A DNA stretch of 64,000 nt from positions 1-64,000 of the forward strand of contig JADYUX010000004.1 in NCBI GenBank assembly GCA_021532125.1, read 5' to 3'. This stretch comes from Arcanobacterium haemolyticum (GTDB lineage: Bacteria; Actinomycetota; Actinomycetes; Actinomycetales; Actinomycetaceae). The notes below the pieces were generated by a model. The model was not told the origin of the DNA. It did not search any database and saw only the letters and a list, made by a program, of their open reading frames with translations. A program made the translations under genes and the position numbers. This document shows positions 36,307 to 44,515 of the stretch, piece by piece (the first letter of the stretch is position 1; every line of letters begins with the position of its first letter).

Positions 36307-37908
36307 ATGGCCGGCCCGAGCGAGGGCGGCGGGATGCTCGAGGTGGTCGGGGCGCAGCGCCGCGACGTGCTCACCGCGGGCGACGTCGCGGAGACCGAGC
36401 GCGACGCCCTGGGAAACGTCTCGGAGGGTGCCGGCCCGCTCGACGAGGCGGGAGGCCCCGCCGCAACGGCGAAGGGGCGCCCTTCCAGGCCCGACGCGCC
36501 GGAAGGCGGGCTCGGGGACAAATTGTCCCAACCAGCCGGCGACCGGCGCGCGGCGGCCGCGATGCGCTCGCGCGTCGATGCGGCGAAGCTGGCGATCGCC
36601 CGGGAGGCCGTCTCCCAGCTCGACGACTCGGAGGAGCTCGAGGGCGCCTCGGGCATGTACGACGCGGGGCGTGCGGCCAAGAAGGCCGCGGGAAGGCTGC
36701 GGCAGAGGAAGGCGAAGAAAGCAGCCCAAGGCAGCCGCAAGGCGGCGACCGCGCTCGGCGCCCCAAAGGGAGGCGCGCGCGGCCCCGAGGCAGCCGGCGC
36801 GACCGCCCCGGCCAAGCACCAGGCGGCCCAGGCGGCCGCGCAGGCGTCGGGCGAGGCGGCCCGAGCCGCGGGGTCGAAGGGCGCCGCCTCCGCGATCGCG
36901 GGCGCGGTCTCGGGCGCAGCGCCCGCCCTGCTCGGGGCGGTGGCCGGCATCGTGGCCTTCGTCGCCTGCGCGCTCGCCGTCGCGCAGCTGCTGAGCGCGC
37001 TGTTCGGCTTCTGGGACGACGCGGCCTCCAAGCAGGGCCTCGAGGGGCTGCCGCCCTACATCACCTACGAGATGGTCGAGGCGGCGCTCGAGTGCCAGGA
37101 GGAGTACGGGCACCCGGCGGGCTGCACCATCGCGCAGATCATCCAGGAGTCCGGCCAGGGCGACCGCATGAGCCAGCTCGCAGAGCGCGACCACAACCTC
37201 TTCGGCATGAAGTGGTGGTCGGGCTACGCGGGCTGCCCCGAGGTGGCCGGCAAGGCGAACTGGGCCACCAGCGAGGAGTACGTGCCCGGCGAGCACACCC
37301 AGATCACGGCGAGCTTCATCCGCTTCACCGGCGACGCCGAGTGCATCCGCTTCCGCAGCAGGGTCTTCCTGCAGGCGGAGCGCTACTCGGGCAACGCCCT
37401 CATCCGGGAGGCGATCGAGAGGCACGACTCGGACAGGATGGCCGAGGGGCTCAAGGACGCCGGCTGGGCGACCGACTCGTCCTACGTCGAGTCCCTGAAG
37501 TCGATCATGGCGCAATGGGGCCTCTACCGGCTCGACTCCATGACGGTCGAGGACCTGAAGGACTCGACCGCGAACGGGAACGCGATCGTCGAGGCGGCGT
37601 ACAGCCAGCTCGGCGTGCCCTACGTGTGGGGAGGCTCGACCCCCGGCAAGGCGCTCGACTGCAGCGGGCTCACGCAGTACTGCTACGCGCAGGCGGGCAT
37701 CCGCATAAGCCACTACACGGGTTCCCAGTACGAGGAGCTCAGGCGCATACCGCTCTCGGAGGCGAAGCCCGGCGACATCCTCTACCGCTCGGGCCACGTG
37801 GCCATCTACATCGGCGACGACAGGTACATACACGAGCCGCGAACGGGCGACGTGTGCCGCATAGCGAGCGGCATCGGCAGCTTCAGCTGCGCGCTCACCG
37901 CGAGATAG
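36307..37908 (+). CDS. Conjugation cell-wall hydrolase (glucosaminidase + NlpC/P60)
   Basis: Opens peptidoglycan for the transfer channel. The 533-residue protein has a long alanine-rich cytoplasmic part (about 1-190) and one transmembrane segment (ALLGAVAGIVAFVACALAVAQ). A glucosaminidase-like domain follows (TIAQIIQESGQGDRMSQLAE, NLFGMKWW), then a C-terminal NlpC/P60 domain with catalytic Cys in LDCSGLTQYCYAQ and His in SGHVAIYIG. This is the usual VirB1-like gene after virB4. The palindromic motif recurs at 36515. Confidence 0.92.
   Translation: MAGPSEGGGMLEVVGAQRRDVLTAGDVAETERDALGNVSEGAGPLDEAGGPAATAKGRPSRPDAPEGGLGDKLSQPAGDRRAAAAMRSRVDAAKLAIAREAVSQLDDSEELEGASGMYDAGRAAKKAAGRLRQRKAKKAAQGSRKAATALGAPKGGARGPEAAGATAPAKHQAAQAAAQASGEAARAAGSKGAASAIAGAVSGAAPALLGAVAGIVAFVACALAVAQLLSALFGFWDDAASKQGLEGLPPYITYEMVEAALECQEEYGHPAGCTIAQIIQESGQGDRMSQLAERDHNLFGMKWWSGYAGCPEVAGKANWATSEEYVPGEHTQITASFIRFTGDAECIRFRSRVFLQAERYSGNALIREAIERHDSDRMAEGLKDAGWATDSSYVESLKSIMAQWGLYRLDSMTVEDLKDSTANGNAIVEAAYSQLGVPYVWGGSTPGKALDCSGLTQYCYAQAGIRISHYTGSQYEELRRIPLSEAKPGDILYRSGHVAIYIGDDRYIHEPRTGDVCRIASGIGSFSCALTAR
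36515..36529. repeat. Palindrome GGGACAAATTGTCCC, copy 2 (in hydrolase gene)
   Basis: Exact copy of the 15-bp motif in the cytoplasmic part of the hydrolase gene, again read in the frame giving DKLS. Confidence 0.7.
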
Positions 37909-37917
37909 GAGAAACCA

Positions 37918-38637
37918 ATGCAGGGAAAGTCAAGGGTCATGGCCGCCGTCGCGGCAGGCGCGCTCACCGTGGCGCTCGGCGCGGGCGCGGCGCGCTGCGC
38001 CATCGCCCCGCAGGAAGGCGCGCAGGATAGTCCCCAGGAGCAAGAGCAGCCCGCGGCTGCAGGCGCCGACGCGGCAACCGGGAAGGCCGCCTCGGGCGCC
38101 GAGGCGCTCTGGAACTCCGCATGGACGGGCGCCGACGACCCGACAGCCACGCTGCGGATCGTCGAGGGCGCCATGGTGGAGAGCGCGGGCGGCACCGAGC
38201 GCGCCTGGTTCTTCTCGGCCGAGGAGCCCTCCGAGGCCGGCGGCGTGCTCAGCGTGCCCATCGAGGTCAAGGGAACCGGCGACAAGGCGGGAGGGCTCTC
38301 GCTCATCCAGGTCTCGGGCGACGGGGACGCCCGCACCCTGGCATGCGACCTCCTGACGCAGGCCTACGTGCCCCAGAAGGCGCAAGACGGAGCGTTCTCC
38401 GTGACCGGCACCGACGACCGCCTCTCCGAGGCGCTGGGCGCGGATGCCGCCGCCATCGAGGAGGCCGTCGCCGGGAAGGCGGCGGAGGTGTCCCCGCAGG
38501 CGGCGGGAGCCACCTGGGACAAGGAGGTGTGGCTCGACTACGCCGGGAACGTCGCGTCGACGACCTTCACGCTCGACGACCCCGCCTCGACGGTGGTCAC
38601 CGTGGTCTCGCGCGGCGGCTCGCTGGAGGCGATGTAG
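37918..38637 (+). CDS. Secreted transfer-operon protein, unrecognised
   Basis: The 239-residue protein has an N-terminal signal-type helix (VMAAVAAGALTVALGAGAARC), where the Cys could be a lipid-anchor site, though the preceding residues are not a canonical lipobox. It is followed by an acidic linker and a compact beta-rich domain ending VVSRGGSLEAM. No family recognised. Placement between the hydrolase and VirB6 genes suggests an envelope subunit of the transfer machine, VirB8-like only by position. Confidence 0.65.
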   Translation: MQGKSRVMAAVAAGALTVALGAGAARCAIAPQEGAQDSPQEQEQPAAAGADAATGKAASGAEALWNSAWTGADDPTATLRIVEGAMVESAGGTERAWFFSAEEPSEAGGVLSVPIEVKGTGDKAGGLSLIQVSGDGDARTLACDLLTQAYVPQKAQDGAFSVTGTDDRLSEALGADAAAIEEAVAGKAAEVSPQAAGATWDKEVWLDYAGNVASTTFTLDDPASTVVTVVSRGGSLEAM

Positions 38638-38639
38638 CC

Positions 38640-39641
38640 GTGCGGGCGCTCAAGGCGCAGCGCCGCAGGGCGTTCGCCATCTCCGCCGCGGCGGCGTTCG
38701 CCCTCTGCGCGCTCCTGCTCGTCCCCGCGCAGCCGGCATACGCCGACATAGCCGGGGACGTCAACGATTGGCTGTGCGGCCTTCTGCGCGACTGCTGCAA
38801 CTGGATGTTCAAGGCTCAGACGGGCGTGCTCGGGTCGATCGGCGCGAACGGGATCCTCTCGGCCGACTTCGCGCACATGCTCACGAGCTCGAGCGACCTG
38901 ACCATGCACGACGTCGCCCGGGGCGTATGGCAGGTTGCCATCCTGCCGATCGGGTGCGGGGTGCTCGGCCTGGTCTTCACCCTGAAGCTCATCGAGATCT
39001 CCCAGCGCATGGACGGCAGCCAGAGCCTTCCCGGCGTCAAGGAGGTCGTTTTCCTCCTCGTGTTCTTCGCCGTGTTCCTGTTCCTCATACAGAACAGCTT
39101 CGACCTGATGGCGTCGATCTACGAGGTCTGCGGGCTCGCCATCGACCGAGTCGAGGCGCTCTTCGGCGCCGGAGGCGCGCTCGACCTGCCCGAGGTGTCC
39201 GTCGTCACCACCGACGACGACATCCCGTCGCTCATCGCCATGCTCGTCGTGAGCCTCATCAGCTGGGTCGTGGTGCTGGCGGCCTACGTCGTCGCCCTCG
39301 TGGTCTGCTGGGCCCGCGCGCTCCAGCTCTACATCATGGCCGCGTTCGCCCCGATCCCGCTGGCGTTCCTCGGCATGGACGCCACGCGCCAGATAGGCCT
39401 TGGCTACCTGAAGAGCTTCGGGGCGGTCTGCATCGCCGGCGTCATCATCCTCGTGCTGCTCATATCGTTCCCGCTCGTGCTCGGCGGGCTCACCGGGGCG
39501 AACCCCGGGACGGGCACCCCGGCCGACGCGGTCGCAAACGGGCTCACCTACGCGCTGCAGTACCTGGCCATGTGCGTGCTGCTCATCCTGGCCCTCGTGA
39601 AGAGCGGCTCCTGGGCGCGCGCCATCGTGAGCGGCTTCTAG
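38640..39641 (+). CDS. VirB6/TrbL-like polytopic channel protein
   Basis: The 333-residue protein has a signal peptide ending AQPAYA, an extracytoplasmic segment with clustered cysteines (WLCGLLRDCCNWM) and about six transmembrane helices. ELVVSLISWVVV-like and ARALQLYIMAAFAPIPLAFLG stretches match VirB6/TrbL proteins of Gram-positive elements. The GTG at 38640 is chosen because GGAGG lies about 10 nt upstream. It would form the inner-membrane pore. Confidence 0.82.
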   Translation: MRALKAQRRRAFAISAAAAFALCALLLVPAQPAYADIAGDVNDWLCGLLRDCCNWMFKAQTGVLGSIGANGILSADFAHMLTSSSDLTMHDVARGVWQVAILPIGCGVLGLVFTLKLIEISQRMDGSQSLPGVKEVVFLLVFFAVFLFLIQNSFDLMASIYEVCGLAIDRVEALFGAGGALDLPEVSVVTTDDDIPSLIAMLVVSLISWVVVLAAYVVALVVCWARALQLYIMAAFAPIPLAFLGMDATRQIGLGYLKSFGAVCIAGVIILVLLISFPLVLGGLTGANPGTGTPADAVANGLTYALQYLAMCVLLILALVKSGSWARAIVSGF

Positions 39642-39750
39642 CGGAAAAGCGAGGAAGGGGGCGGTCGCCATGAGATAGGGGCACCGCGCCGGGGCACGCG
39701 TCCCGGCGGATGAAGACAAGGACCGATTGAAAACGAAAAGGAGGAAAGAC

Positions 39751-40209
39751 ATGGAAGAGAGGAAGAACGTGTACCTCTCGCTGCACAAGAGCTTCGTGCG
39801 CGAGGGCATCGAGTACACCGACCGCGCGACCGGCGAGACCAGGACGTTCAACTCGGCGACCCTTCCCAAGGGCACCGTCGTCGACGGCGTGGACGTGGGA
39901 GGCTACGAGTTCAGCCCCATGTTCGTGAACGAGAGCCGCTTCAAGGGGGCCGACTTCCGGGACATACCGCTGCTCGCGAACCGCGAGGTGTGGCTGAGGA
40001 AGACGGTGATGGGCCCGGACGGCCAGCCCGAGCTCGACGAGGACGGCCGCGCGGTCAAGGACACCGTGAAGGTCATGCCCGCGCAGCTCAAGGAGGCCGT
40101 TGACGCAGGGCGCTCGCGCTACCTCGCGGAGCGCGCCGAGCACGCCCGCCAGGCGAGCCGCGCCGCCGAGCACGAGGCGCCCCGCGCACAGCGAAGCGTC
40201 GAGAGATAG
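39751..40209 (+). CDS. Unrecognised transfer-operon protein with RA-rich C-terminal tail
   Basis: The 152-residue soluble protein starts MEERKNVYLSLHKSFVREGI behind AAAGGAGGAAAG. Residues 1-110 look like a small beta domain (VWLRKTVMGPDGQPELDEDG), without a family I recognise. The last 28 residues start LAERAEHARQASRA, matching the tails of the proteins at 30165 and 30755. It lies between VirB6 and the adhesin gene and could be a DNA-processing accessory or transferred effector. Confidence 0.7.
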   Translation: MEERKNVYLSLHKSFVREGIEYTDRATGETRTFNSATLPKGTVVDGVDVGGYEFSPMFVNESRFKGADFRDIPLLANREVWLRKTVMGPDGQPELDEDGRAVKDTVKVMPAQLKEAVDAGRSRYLAERAEHARQASRAAEHEAPRAQRSVER

Positions 40210-40221
40210 GGAGGCGGAAAG

Positions 40222-42951
40222 ATGAACGCAGCGAAAGACTGCACCCTGCAGGAAAAGCTCCTCCGATGCGCCATGGCGCTCATCCTGGCGGCGGGGGCGC
40301 TGCTCGCCTCCGTGGCGGCCTCGCCCGCCTACGCCGCGCCGAGCACGGTAGACGTGTCCATCGGCGGCAAGATCCCCTACGGCGGCTTCGCCACCACGTG
40401 GATGAGCGCCGACGGGAACATCGCCTACTGCGCCGAGCCCTCGTCCCCGACGCCCGCGCCGGGCTCCTACTCGACGAGCCCCGTGCCGAGCGGCGACGTG
40501 ACAGCGGCGATCTGGTACTCGTTCGGCTCTCCCGGCTTCGACGCGTCGATGTTCCCGGGCAGCTGGTACGACGGCGGCGGCTGGGACGACGCGAAGTACG
40601 CCGCGGCGAGCCATGTGCTCATCGCCTACGCCTACTCTGGGTCCGAGTCGGCTGCCACGCACGGCACGAGCGCCGAGTTCGCCTCCTGGGCGAAATCCGA
40701 GCTGATCGGCGGGACCTTCGCCAAGATGAAGGCGGGCGCCGGCAAGGTATCCGCCGGGTTCGAGGCATTCTGCGTCAGGACCGGCGGCGGCTCTCAGACG
40801 CTCGTGAGCTTCAGCTGGTCCACGGGCGGAGTCAAGGTCGCCAAAACGGACTCCGAGGCGGGCGCGGAGCCCCAGGGCGACGCCTCGCTCGACGGCGCGA
40901 GCTTCTCCGTCGTTAACGAGACCGGCCGCTACGTGCTGGTCGGCGGCAAGTACTACGCCGACGGCGAGGTATGCGCCACGATAAAGACCGCGCCCGAGGA
41001 CGGGTCGCACGTCGCCGCGACCGGCGCCGACACCCTCCCCGCGGGCAATTACCGCATCGTCGAGTCCGGCGCGCCCGAGGGCTACGACGCCAGCGACGCC
41101 TCCGTCACGTTCACCGTGAAGGCCGACGAGATGCGCGACCTCACGGGCGACCCCGTGACCGACGAGGTCTTCCGCGGCGGCGTGCAGGTGACCAAGTCCG
41201 ACAAGGAGCTGCAGGCGTCCGAGGCGCTCGCGGGCAGCGGCCACAAGGAGGCGCCTGGCGAGCACCCCGGCCTCGACGGGATCGAGTTCACCGTCACGAA
41301 CCGCTCGGCGCACAAGGTCCTCGTTGACGGCGAATGGCGCGAGCCGGGCGAAGCCGTGGCCACGCTGACCACCGCATGGAACGACGAGGCCGGCGCCTAC
41401 ACCGCGCAGACCGCGGCCGACGCACTGCCGTACGGGACCTACGACGTGCGGGAGACGGCGACGAACGGGAGCTACCTGCTGACCGACGGCGAGCCCCGCA
41501 CCTTCGAGGTCCGCACCGGCGGCGAGATCGTGAGCGCCTCCGCGGACGGCGCCGCGCTCGAGTTCCGCGACCAGGTGGTGCGCAACGACCTCGAGCTCTC
41601 CAAGAAGAGCGAGTCCGACAACGCCGGCCTCATGGTCCCGTTCGCCATCGAGAACGCGGCCACCGGCGAGACTCACGTGCTGGTCACGGACCGCAACGGC
41701 GACGCGTCGACCGCGAGCAGCTGGAACAGGCACTCGAGGGACACCAACGCCAACGACGCCCTGCTCGGCCATGAGGGTCCGATCGAGCCCGCCGAAATGG
41801 ACCCGAAGGCCGGCATCTGGTTCTCGCTCGGCGAGGACGGCTCCTCGGCGCCGGTCGACGACTCGCTGGCGGCCCTGCCGTACGGCGCCTACACCATGAC
41901 CGAGCTGCGCTGCGATGCCAACGAGGGCCTCGAGCTCATCACGAGGAGCTTCTGGGTCGATCGCGACTCGACGGTCGCGAAGGCCGTGTGGATGGGCCTC
42001 GACGACCAGGAGGGCCCGCGCATCTCCACCACGGCAAAGGACGGGGCGGACGGCGACAAGGACGTCTCGGCCGACGCCGAGGCCAAGGTCGTCGACACCG
42101 TCGCCTACGAGGGCCTGAAGGCCGGCGAGGAGTACGAGCTCTCGGCCACCCTCGTCGACAAGGCGACCGGCGAGCCCGTGGCCGACGCCTCGGGCGTGCC
42201 CGTGGAGGCCAAGGCCGAGTTCGCCCCCGCGCTCTCGACCGGCAGCCAGGACGTCAAGATCGCCTTCGACGCGAGCCTGCTCGGCGGCCGCGACCTGGTC
42301 GCGTTCGAGAGCCTACGCAAGGACGAGGCCGAGGTGGCGTCGCACGCGGACCTCTCCGACGAGGGCCAGACAGTCCACGTCGCCGTCGAGGTGGGCACGC
42401 AGGCGGCCGACGCCGCCGACGGCGACCAGGTCATCGAGGCCGGCAAGGCCAAGGTCATCGACACGGTGGCCTACAAGGGCCTCGTCCCCGGCGAGACCTA
42501 CATCGCCGTGGGCACGCTCATGGACAAGGGCACCGGAGAGCCGTTCCTCGACAAGGACGGCAACGAGGTGACCGCGCGCACGCCCTTCGAGCCCGAGGCA
42601 CCCTCCGGCACCGTCGAGGTGACCTTCGAGTTCGACACCGAGGGCCTGGCCGAGGGAGACGAGCTCGTCGTCTTCGAGAAGGTCCTGGACTCCGCCGGCA
42701 ACGTCGTGGCGGCCCACGAGGACATCGACTCCGCCGAGCAGAGCGTCGTCGTGGACAACCCCGGCACGCCCGAGGTCCCCGAGGAGCCCTACGCCAAGAC
42801 CGGGGCCGACGCCCCCGACGGCACCGGCTACGCCGTGGCCGCGGGCATCGCTCTGGCAGCTGCGGCGGGTGCGGGCGGGGCGCTCGCGTACCGCAAGCGC
42901 AAGACGGCCGGCGCAAGCAAGGACGCGGCAGACGAAGAGCCGGAAGAGTAG
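40222..42951 (+). CDS. Thioester/VaFE-repeat surface adhesin with sorting signal
   Basis: The 909-residue protein has a signal peptide (cleavage near SPAYA) and an N-terminal thioester-type domain with NIAYCAEP, whose Cys could form the internal thioester. Several SpaA/Cna-like beta domains follow, then two VaFE repeats (VVDTVAYEGLKAGEEYELSA and VIDTVAYKGLVPGETYIAVG, each closing in V(A/V)FE). The C-terminus has PYAKTG, a hydrophobic helix and YRKRK: a non-canonical sortase signal. The class B sortase gene next door is the likely partner. It probably promotes mating contact. Confidence 0.88.
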   Translation: MNAAKDCTLQEKLLRCAMALILAAGALLASVAASPAYAAPSTVDVSIGGKIPYGGFATTWMSADGNIAYCAEPSSPTPAPGSYSTSPVPSGDVTAAIWYSFGSPGFDASMFPGSWYDGGGWDDAKYAAASHVLIAYAYSGSESAATHGTSAEFASWAKSELIGGTFAKMKAGAGKVSAGFEAFCVRTGGGSQTLVSFSWSTGGVKVAKTDSEAGAEPQGDASLDGASFSVVNETGRYVLVGGKYYADGEVCATIKTAPEDGSHVAATGADTLPAGNYRIVESGAPEGYDASDASVTFTVKADEMRDLTGDPVTDEVFRGGVQVTKSDKELQASEALAGSGHKEAPGEHPGLDGIEFTVTNRSAHKVLVDGEWREPGEAVATLTTAWNDEAGAYTAQTAADALPYGTYDVRETATNGSYLLTDGEPRTFEVRTGGEIVSASADGAALEFRDQVVRNDLELSKKSESDNAGLMVPFAIENAATGETHVLVTDRNGDASTASSWNRHSRDTNANDALLGHEGPIEPAEMDPKAGIWFSLGEDGSSAPVDDSLAALPYGAYTMTELRCDANEGLELITRSFWVDRDSTVAKAVWMGLDDQEGPRISTTAKDGADGDKDVSADAEAKVVDTVAYEGLKAGEEYELSATLVDKATGEPVADASGVPVEAKAEFAPALSTGSQDVKIAFDASLLGGRDLVAFESLRKDEAEVASHADLSDEGQTVHVAVEVGTQAADAADGDQVIEAGKAKVIDTVAYKGLVPGETYIAVGTLMDKGTGEPFLDKDGNEVTARTPFEPEAPSGTVEVTFEFDTEGLAEGDELVVFEKVLDSAGNVVAAHEDIDSAEQSVVVDNPGTPEVPEEPYAKTGADAPDGTGYAVAAGIALAAAAGAGGALAYRKRKTAGASKDAADEEPEE

Positions 42952-42974
42952 CGGCGCCGCATCGATACCGAACC

Positions 42975-43004
42975 GGAGGCCCTGGGCGCTCGCCCGGGGC
43001 CTCC
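42975..43004. other. Long hairpin between adhesin and sortase genes
   Basis: GGAGGCCC / GGGCCTCC outer arms continue into an inner GGGCG / CGCCC pairing, giving a nearly continuous 14-bp stem with a CT loop. No T run. It may set the ratio of adhesin to sortase. Confidence 0.55.
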
Positions 43005-43023
43005 CCTGCGAACGGGGGAGGAC

Positions 43024-43755
43024 ATGAACAAAGGGAAAGCCGCCACGGCGCTCGCCATTGCCGTGGCGTTGCTGGCGATGGGGGCGCTCGCCGTCCTGCC
43101 GCTGTCCGAGAGGAACCCTTACGAGGTGCACGAGGTGCCTACTGCGGAAGAGGACGCGACAATGGAGGCTCAAGAGACGGGAGGCGGCATCGACTGGGAC
43201 GCCCTTCCCGCCTCCGTCGTCGCTTGGGTGCGCGTGCCGGGCACGACCGTCGACTACCCGATCGTCCAGGGCCGGCCCGAATCGCCCGACTTCTACCTCA
43301 CGCACGACGCCGGCGGCGAAAGATCCGCGTGGGGCGCTCCCTACATAGATGCCGGGTGCGCGCAGGGTGCCGAGAGCCCGCTCGTCATCGTCTACGGGCA
43401 CCACATGTCCGACGGCACCATGTTCGCGCCGCTCGCGCAGTACTCGTCGCGCGACTTCGCCGAGGGGCACCGCACCATCCGGATCTACACCCGCGAGAAG
43501 GCGATCGAGCTCAAGGTCTTCGCGGCCGACGTGGTCGACGCGAGCTCGGAGGGCAAGCGGACCGACTTCGCCGACGCGGCGGAGCTCGCCGCCTACCTCG
43601 GGGACAAATTGTCCCGGTGCGAGGTCGTCCTGGAAGAGCCGGCGGACATCGCGCAGGCCTGGGCCTTCGTGACGTGCAGCTACCAGACGAGCAACTCGCG
43701 CACCGTCGTCTACGCGAAGGAGGTGGAAGGATGGGATTCGCGCCCTTCGGAATAG
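43024..43755 (+). CDS. Class B sortase
   Basis: Transpeptidase that anchors surface proteins. The 243-residue protein has an N-terminal membrane anchor, then VVAWVRVPGTTVDYPIVQG, the catalytic His in VIVYGHHMSDGTMF and the catalytic Cys in AFVTCSYQTSNSRTVVYA, with Arg eight residues after it. The SrtB-type layout is clear. It lies 72 bp after the adhesin gene, its probable substrate. The third copy of the palindrome lies inside at 43601. Confidence 0.9.
   Translation: MNKGKAATALAIAVALLAMGALAVLPLSERNPYEVHEVPTAEEDATMEAQETGGGIDWDALPASVVAWVRVPGTTVDYPIVQGRPESPDFYLTHDAGGERSAWGAPYIDAGCAQGAESPLVIVYGHHMSDGTMFAPLAQYSSRDFAEGHRTIRIYTREKAIELKVFAADVVDASSEGKRTDFADAAELAAYLGDKLSRCEVVLEEPADIAQAWAFVTCSYQTSNSRTVVYAKEVEGWDSRPSE
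43601..43615. repeat. Palindrome GGGACAAATTGTCCC, copy 3 (in sortase gene)
   Basis: Third exact copy of the 15-bp motif, again read as DKLS with AAA and TTG codons. Confidence 0.7.
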
Positions 43756-43826
43756 GGCTCCTCATGGGGCTCCTCACGCTCACGGCCTACGCCTGCTGCG
43801 CAGCCGGCGACGACGACCGGGACTAG
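43731..43826 (+). CDS. Small DUF3789-like membrane protein
   Basis: A 31-residue protein (MGFAPFGIGLLMGLLTLTAY...) that is one hydrophobic helix with a DDDRD tail. AAGGAGG lies 9 nt before the ATG, inside the end of the sortase gene. Such micro-proteins recur in transfer operons of Gram-positive elements. Role unknown. Confidence 0.6.
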   Translation: MGFAPFGIGLLMGLLTLTAYACCAAGDDDRD

Positions 43827-43854
43827 CCGTGGGAAATCGAAATCGCACAACGGA

Positions 43855-43880
43855 AAGAGGCGGGCAATTGCCCGCCTCTT
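43855..43880. terminator. Bidirectional terminator between transfer and mobilisation operons
   Basis: A perfect 26-bp palindrome centred on GGGCAATTGCCC, flanked by AAGA/TCTT, lies between the convergent plus- and minus-strand operons. Confidence 0.7.
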
Positions 43881-43881
43881 C

Positions 43882-43977
43882 TCACATCACCCACTTGAAC
43901 ACGGCACGGAACAGCCAGACGAAAAAGCCCAGCGTGACCTTAAGCGCCGCCATGAGGAACCTACCAAGCCTCTTCAT
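43882..43977 (-). CDS. Small basic membrane peptide (31 residues)
   Basis: MKRLGRFLMAALKVTLGFFV... is an amphipathic to hydrophobic helix with basic residues at both ends. Its start lies inside the end of the preceding minus-strand gene, so it is probably translated by coupling; its stop abuts the bidirectional terminator. No family recognised. Confidence 0.45.
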   Translation of the reverse strand: MKRLGRFLMAALKVTLGFFVWLFRAVFKWVM

Positions 43978-44515
43978 CGACGTCACCCCAATCTTCCTTG
44001 ACCTTGCGGGCGCCCTCGTCGGCGCCCTCCTCCTTCTCTTGCGCGAGCAGCCTCGCCAGCTCGTCGGGCACGCCCGGGACCTCTGCCCTCCCCAGAGCGC
44101 GCTGCAGGTCCCTTATCTGCGATTTCAGCGGTTTTGAGGGAGGGCCCACGTGCTCGCGGTAGCAGGCGCCGATCGCGGCCGCGTCGCACAGGAAGCCCCG
44201 CACCCGGGCGAACGCCTCGTCGCCGTCGAGCAGGACGCGGCGGGCTCGCCCCAGCTCGGCCTCCGAGGCCAGCATGAAGCGCCAGCCACGGGACCTGCGC
44301 GCGGCCGGTATCCCGTCCGCGGGCGCGTCGGCGCGCCAGTCGTCGCGCACCTGGTGCCAGTTCGCCGTGAGCCAGAGCCCCTTCTCGGGCTCCTCCCGCA
44401 TCTCGAGCTCGAACTCCGTGAGCATGTTCGCGCCGGAGAACGGCGACCCCTCCGTGAACGAGAGCGTGTCGAACAGCGTCGTCCTGCCGCCCTCGTACTC
44501 TATCCTCACCATCAT
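43961..44515 (-). CDS. Unrecognised protein downstream of the relaxase
   Basis: A protein of about 184 residues starting MMVRIEYEGGRTTLFDTLSF behind GGAG. Its ATG overlaps the relaxase stop (ATGA), so translation is coupled. It has an N-terminal beta part, an alpha-helical middle (ASEAELGRARRVLLDGDEAF) and a charged C-terminus. I do not recognise the family. Position suggests a relaxosome or mobilisation accessory. Confidence 0.6.
   Translation of the reverse strand: MMVRIEYEGGRTTLFDTLSFTEGSPFSGANMLTEFELEMREEPEKGLWLTANWHQVRDDWRADAPADGIPAARRSRGWRFMLASEAELGRARRVLLDGDEAFARVRGFLCDAAAIGACYREHVGPPSKPLKSQIRDLQRALGRAEVPGVPDELARLLAQEKEEGADEGARKVKEDWGDVDEEAW

Noticed and set aside
39583-41772. 729-codon minus-strand open frame opposite the adhesin gene
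   Set aside because: Antisense shadow. The plus strand has a signal peptide, VaFE repeats and a sorting signal.
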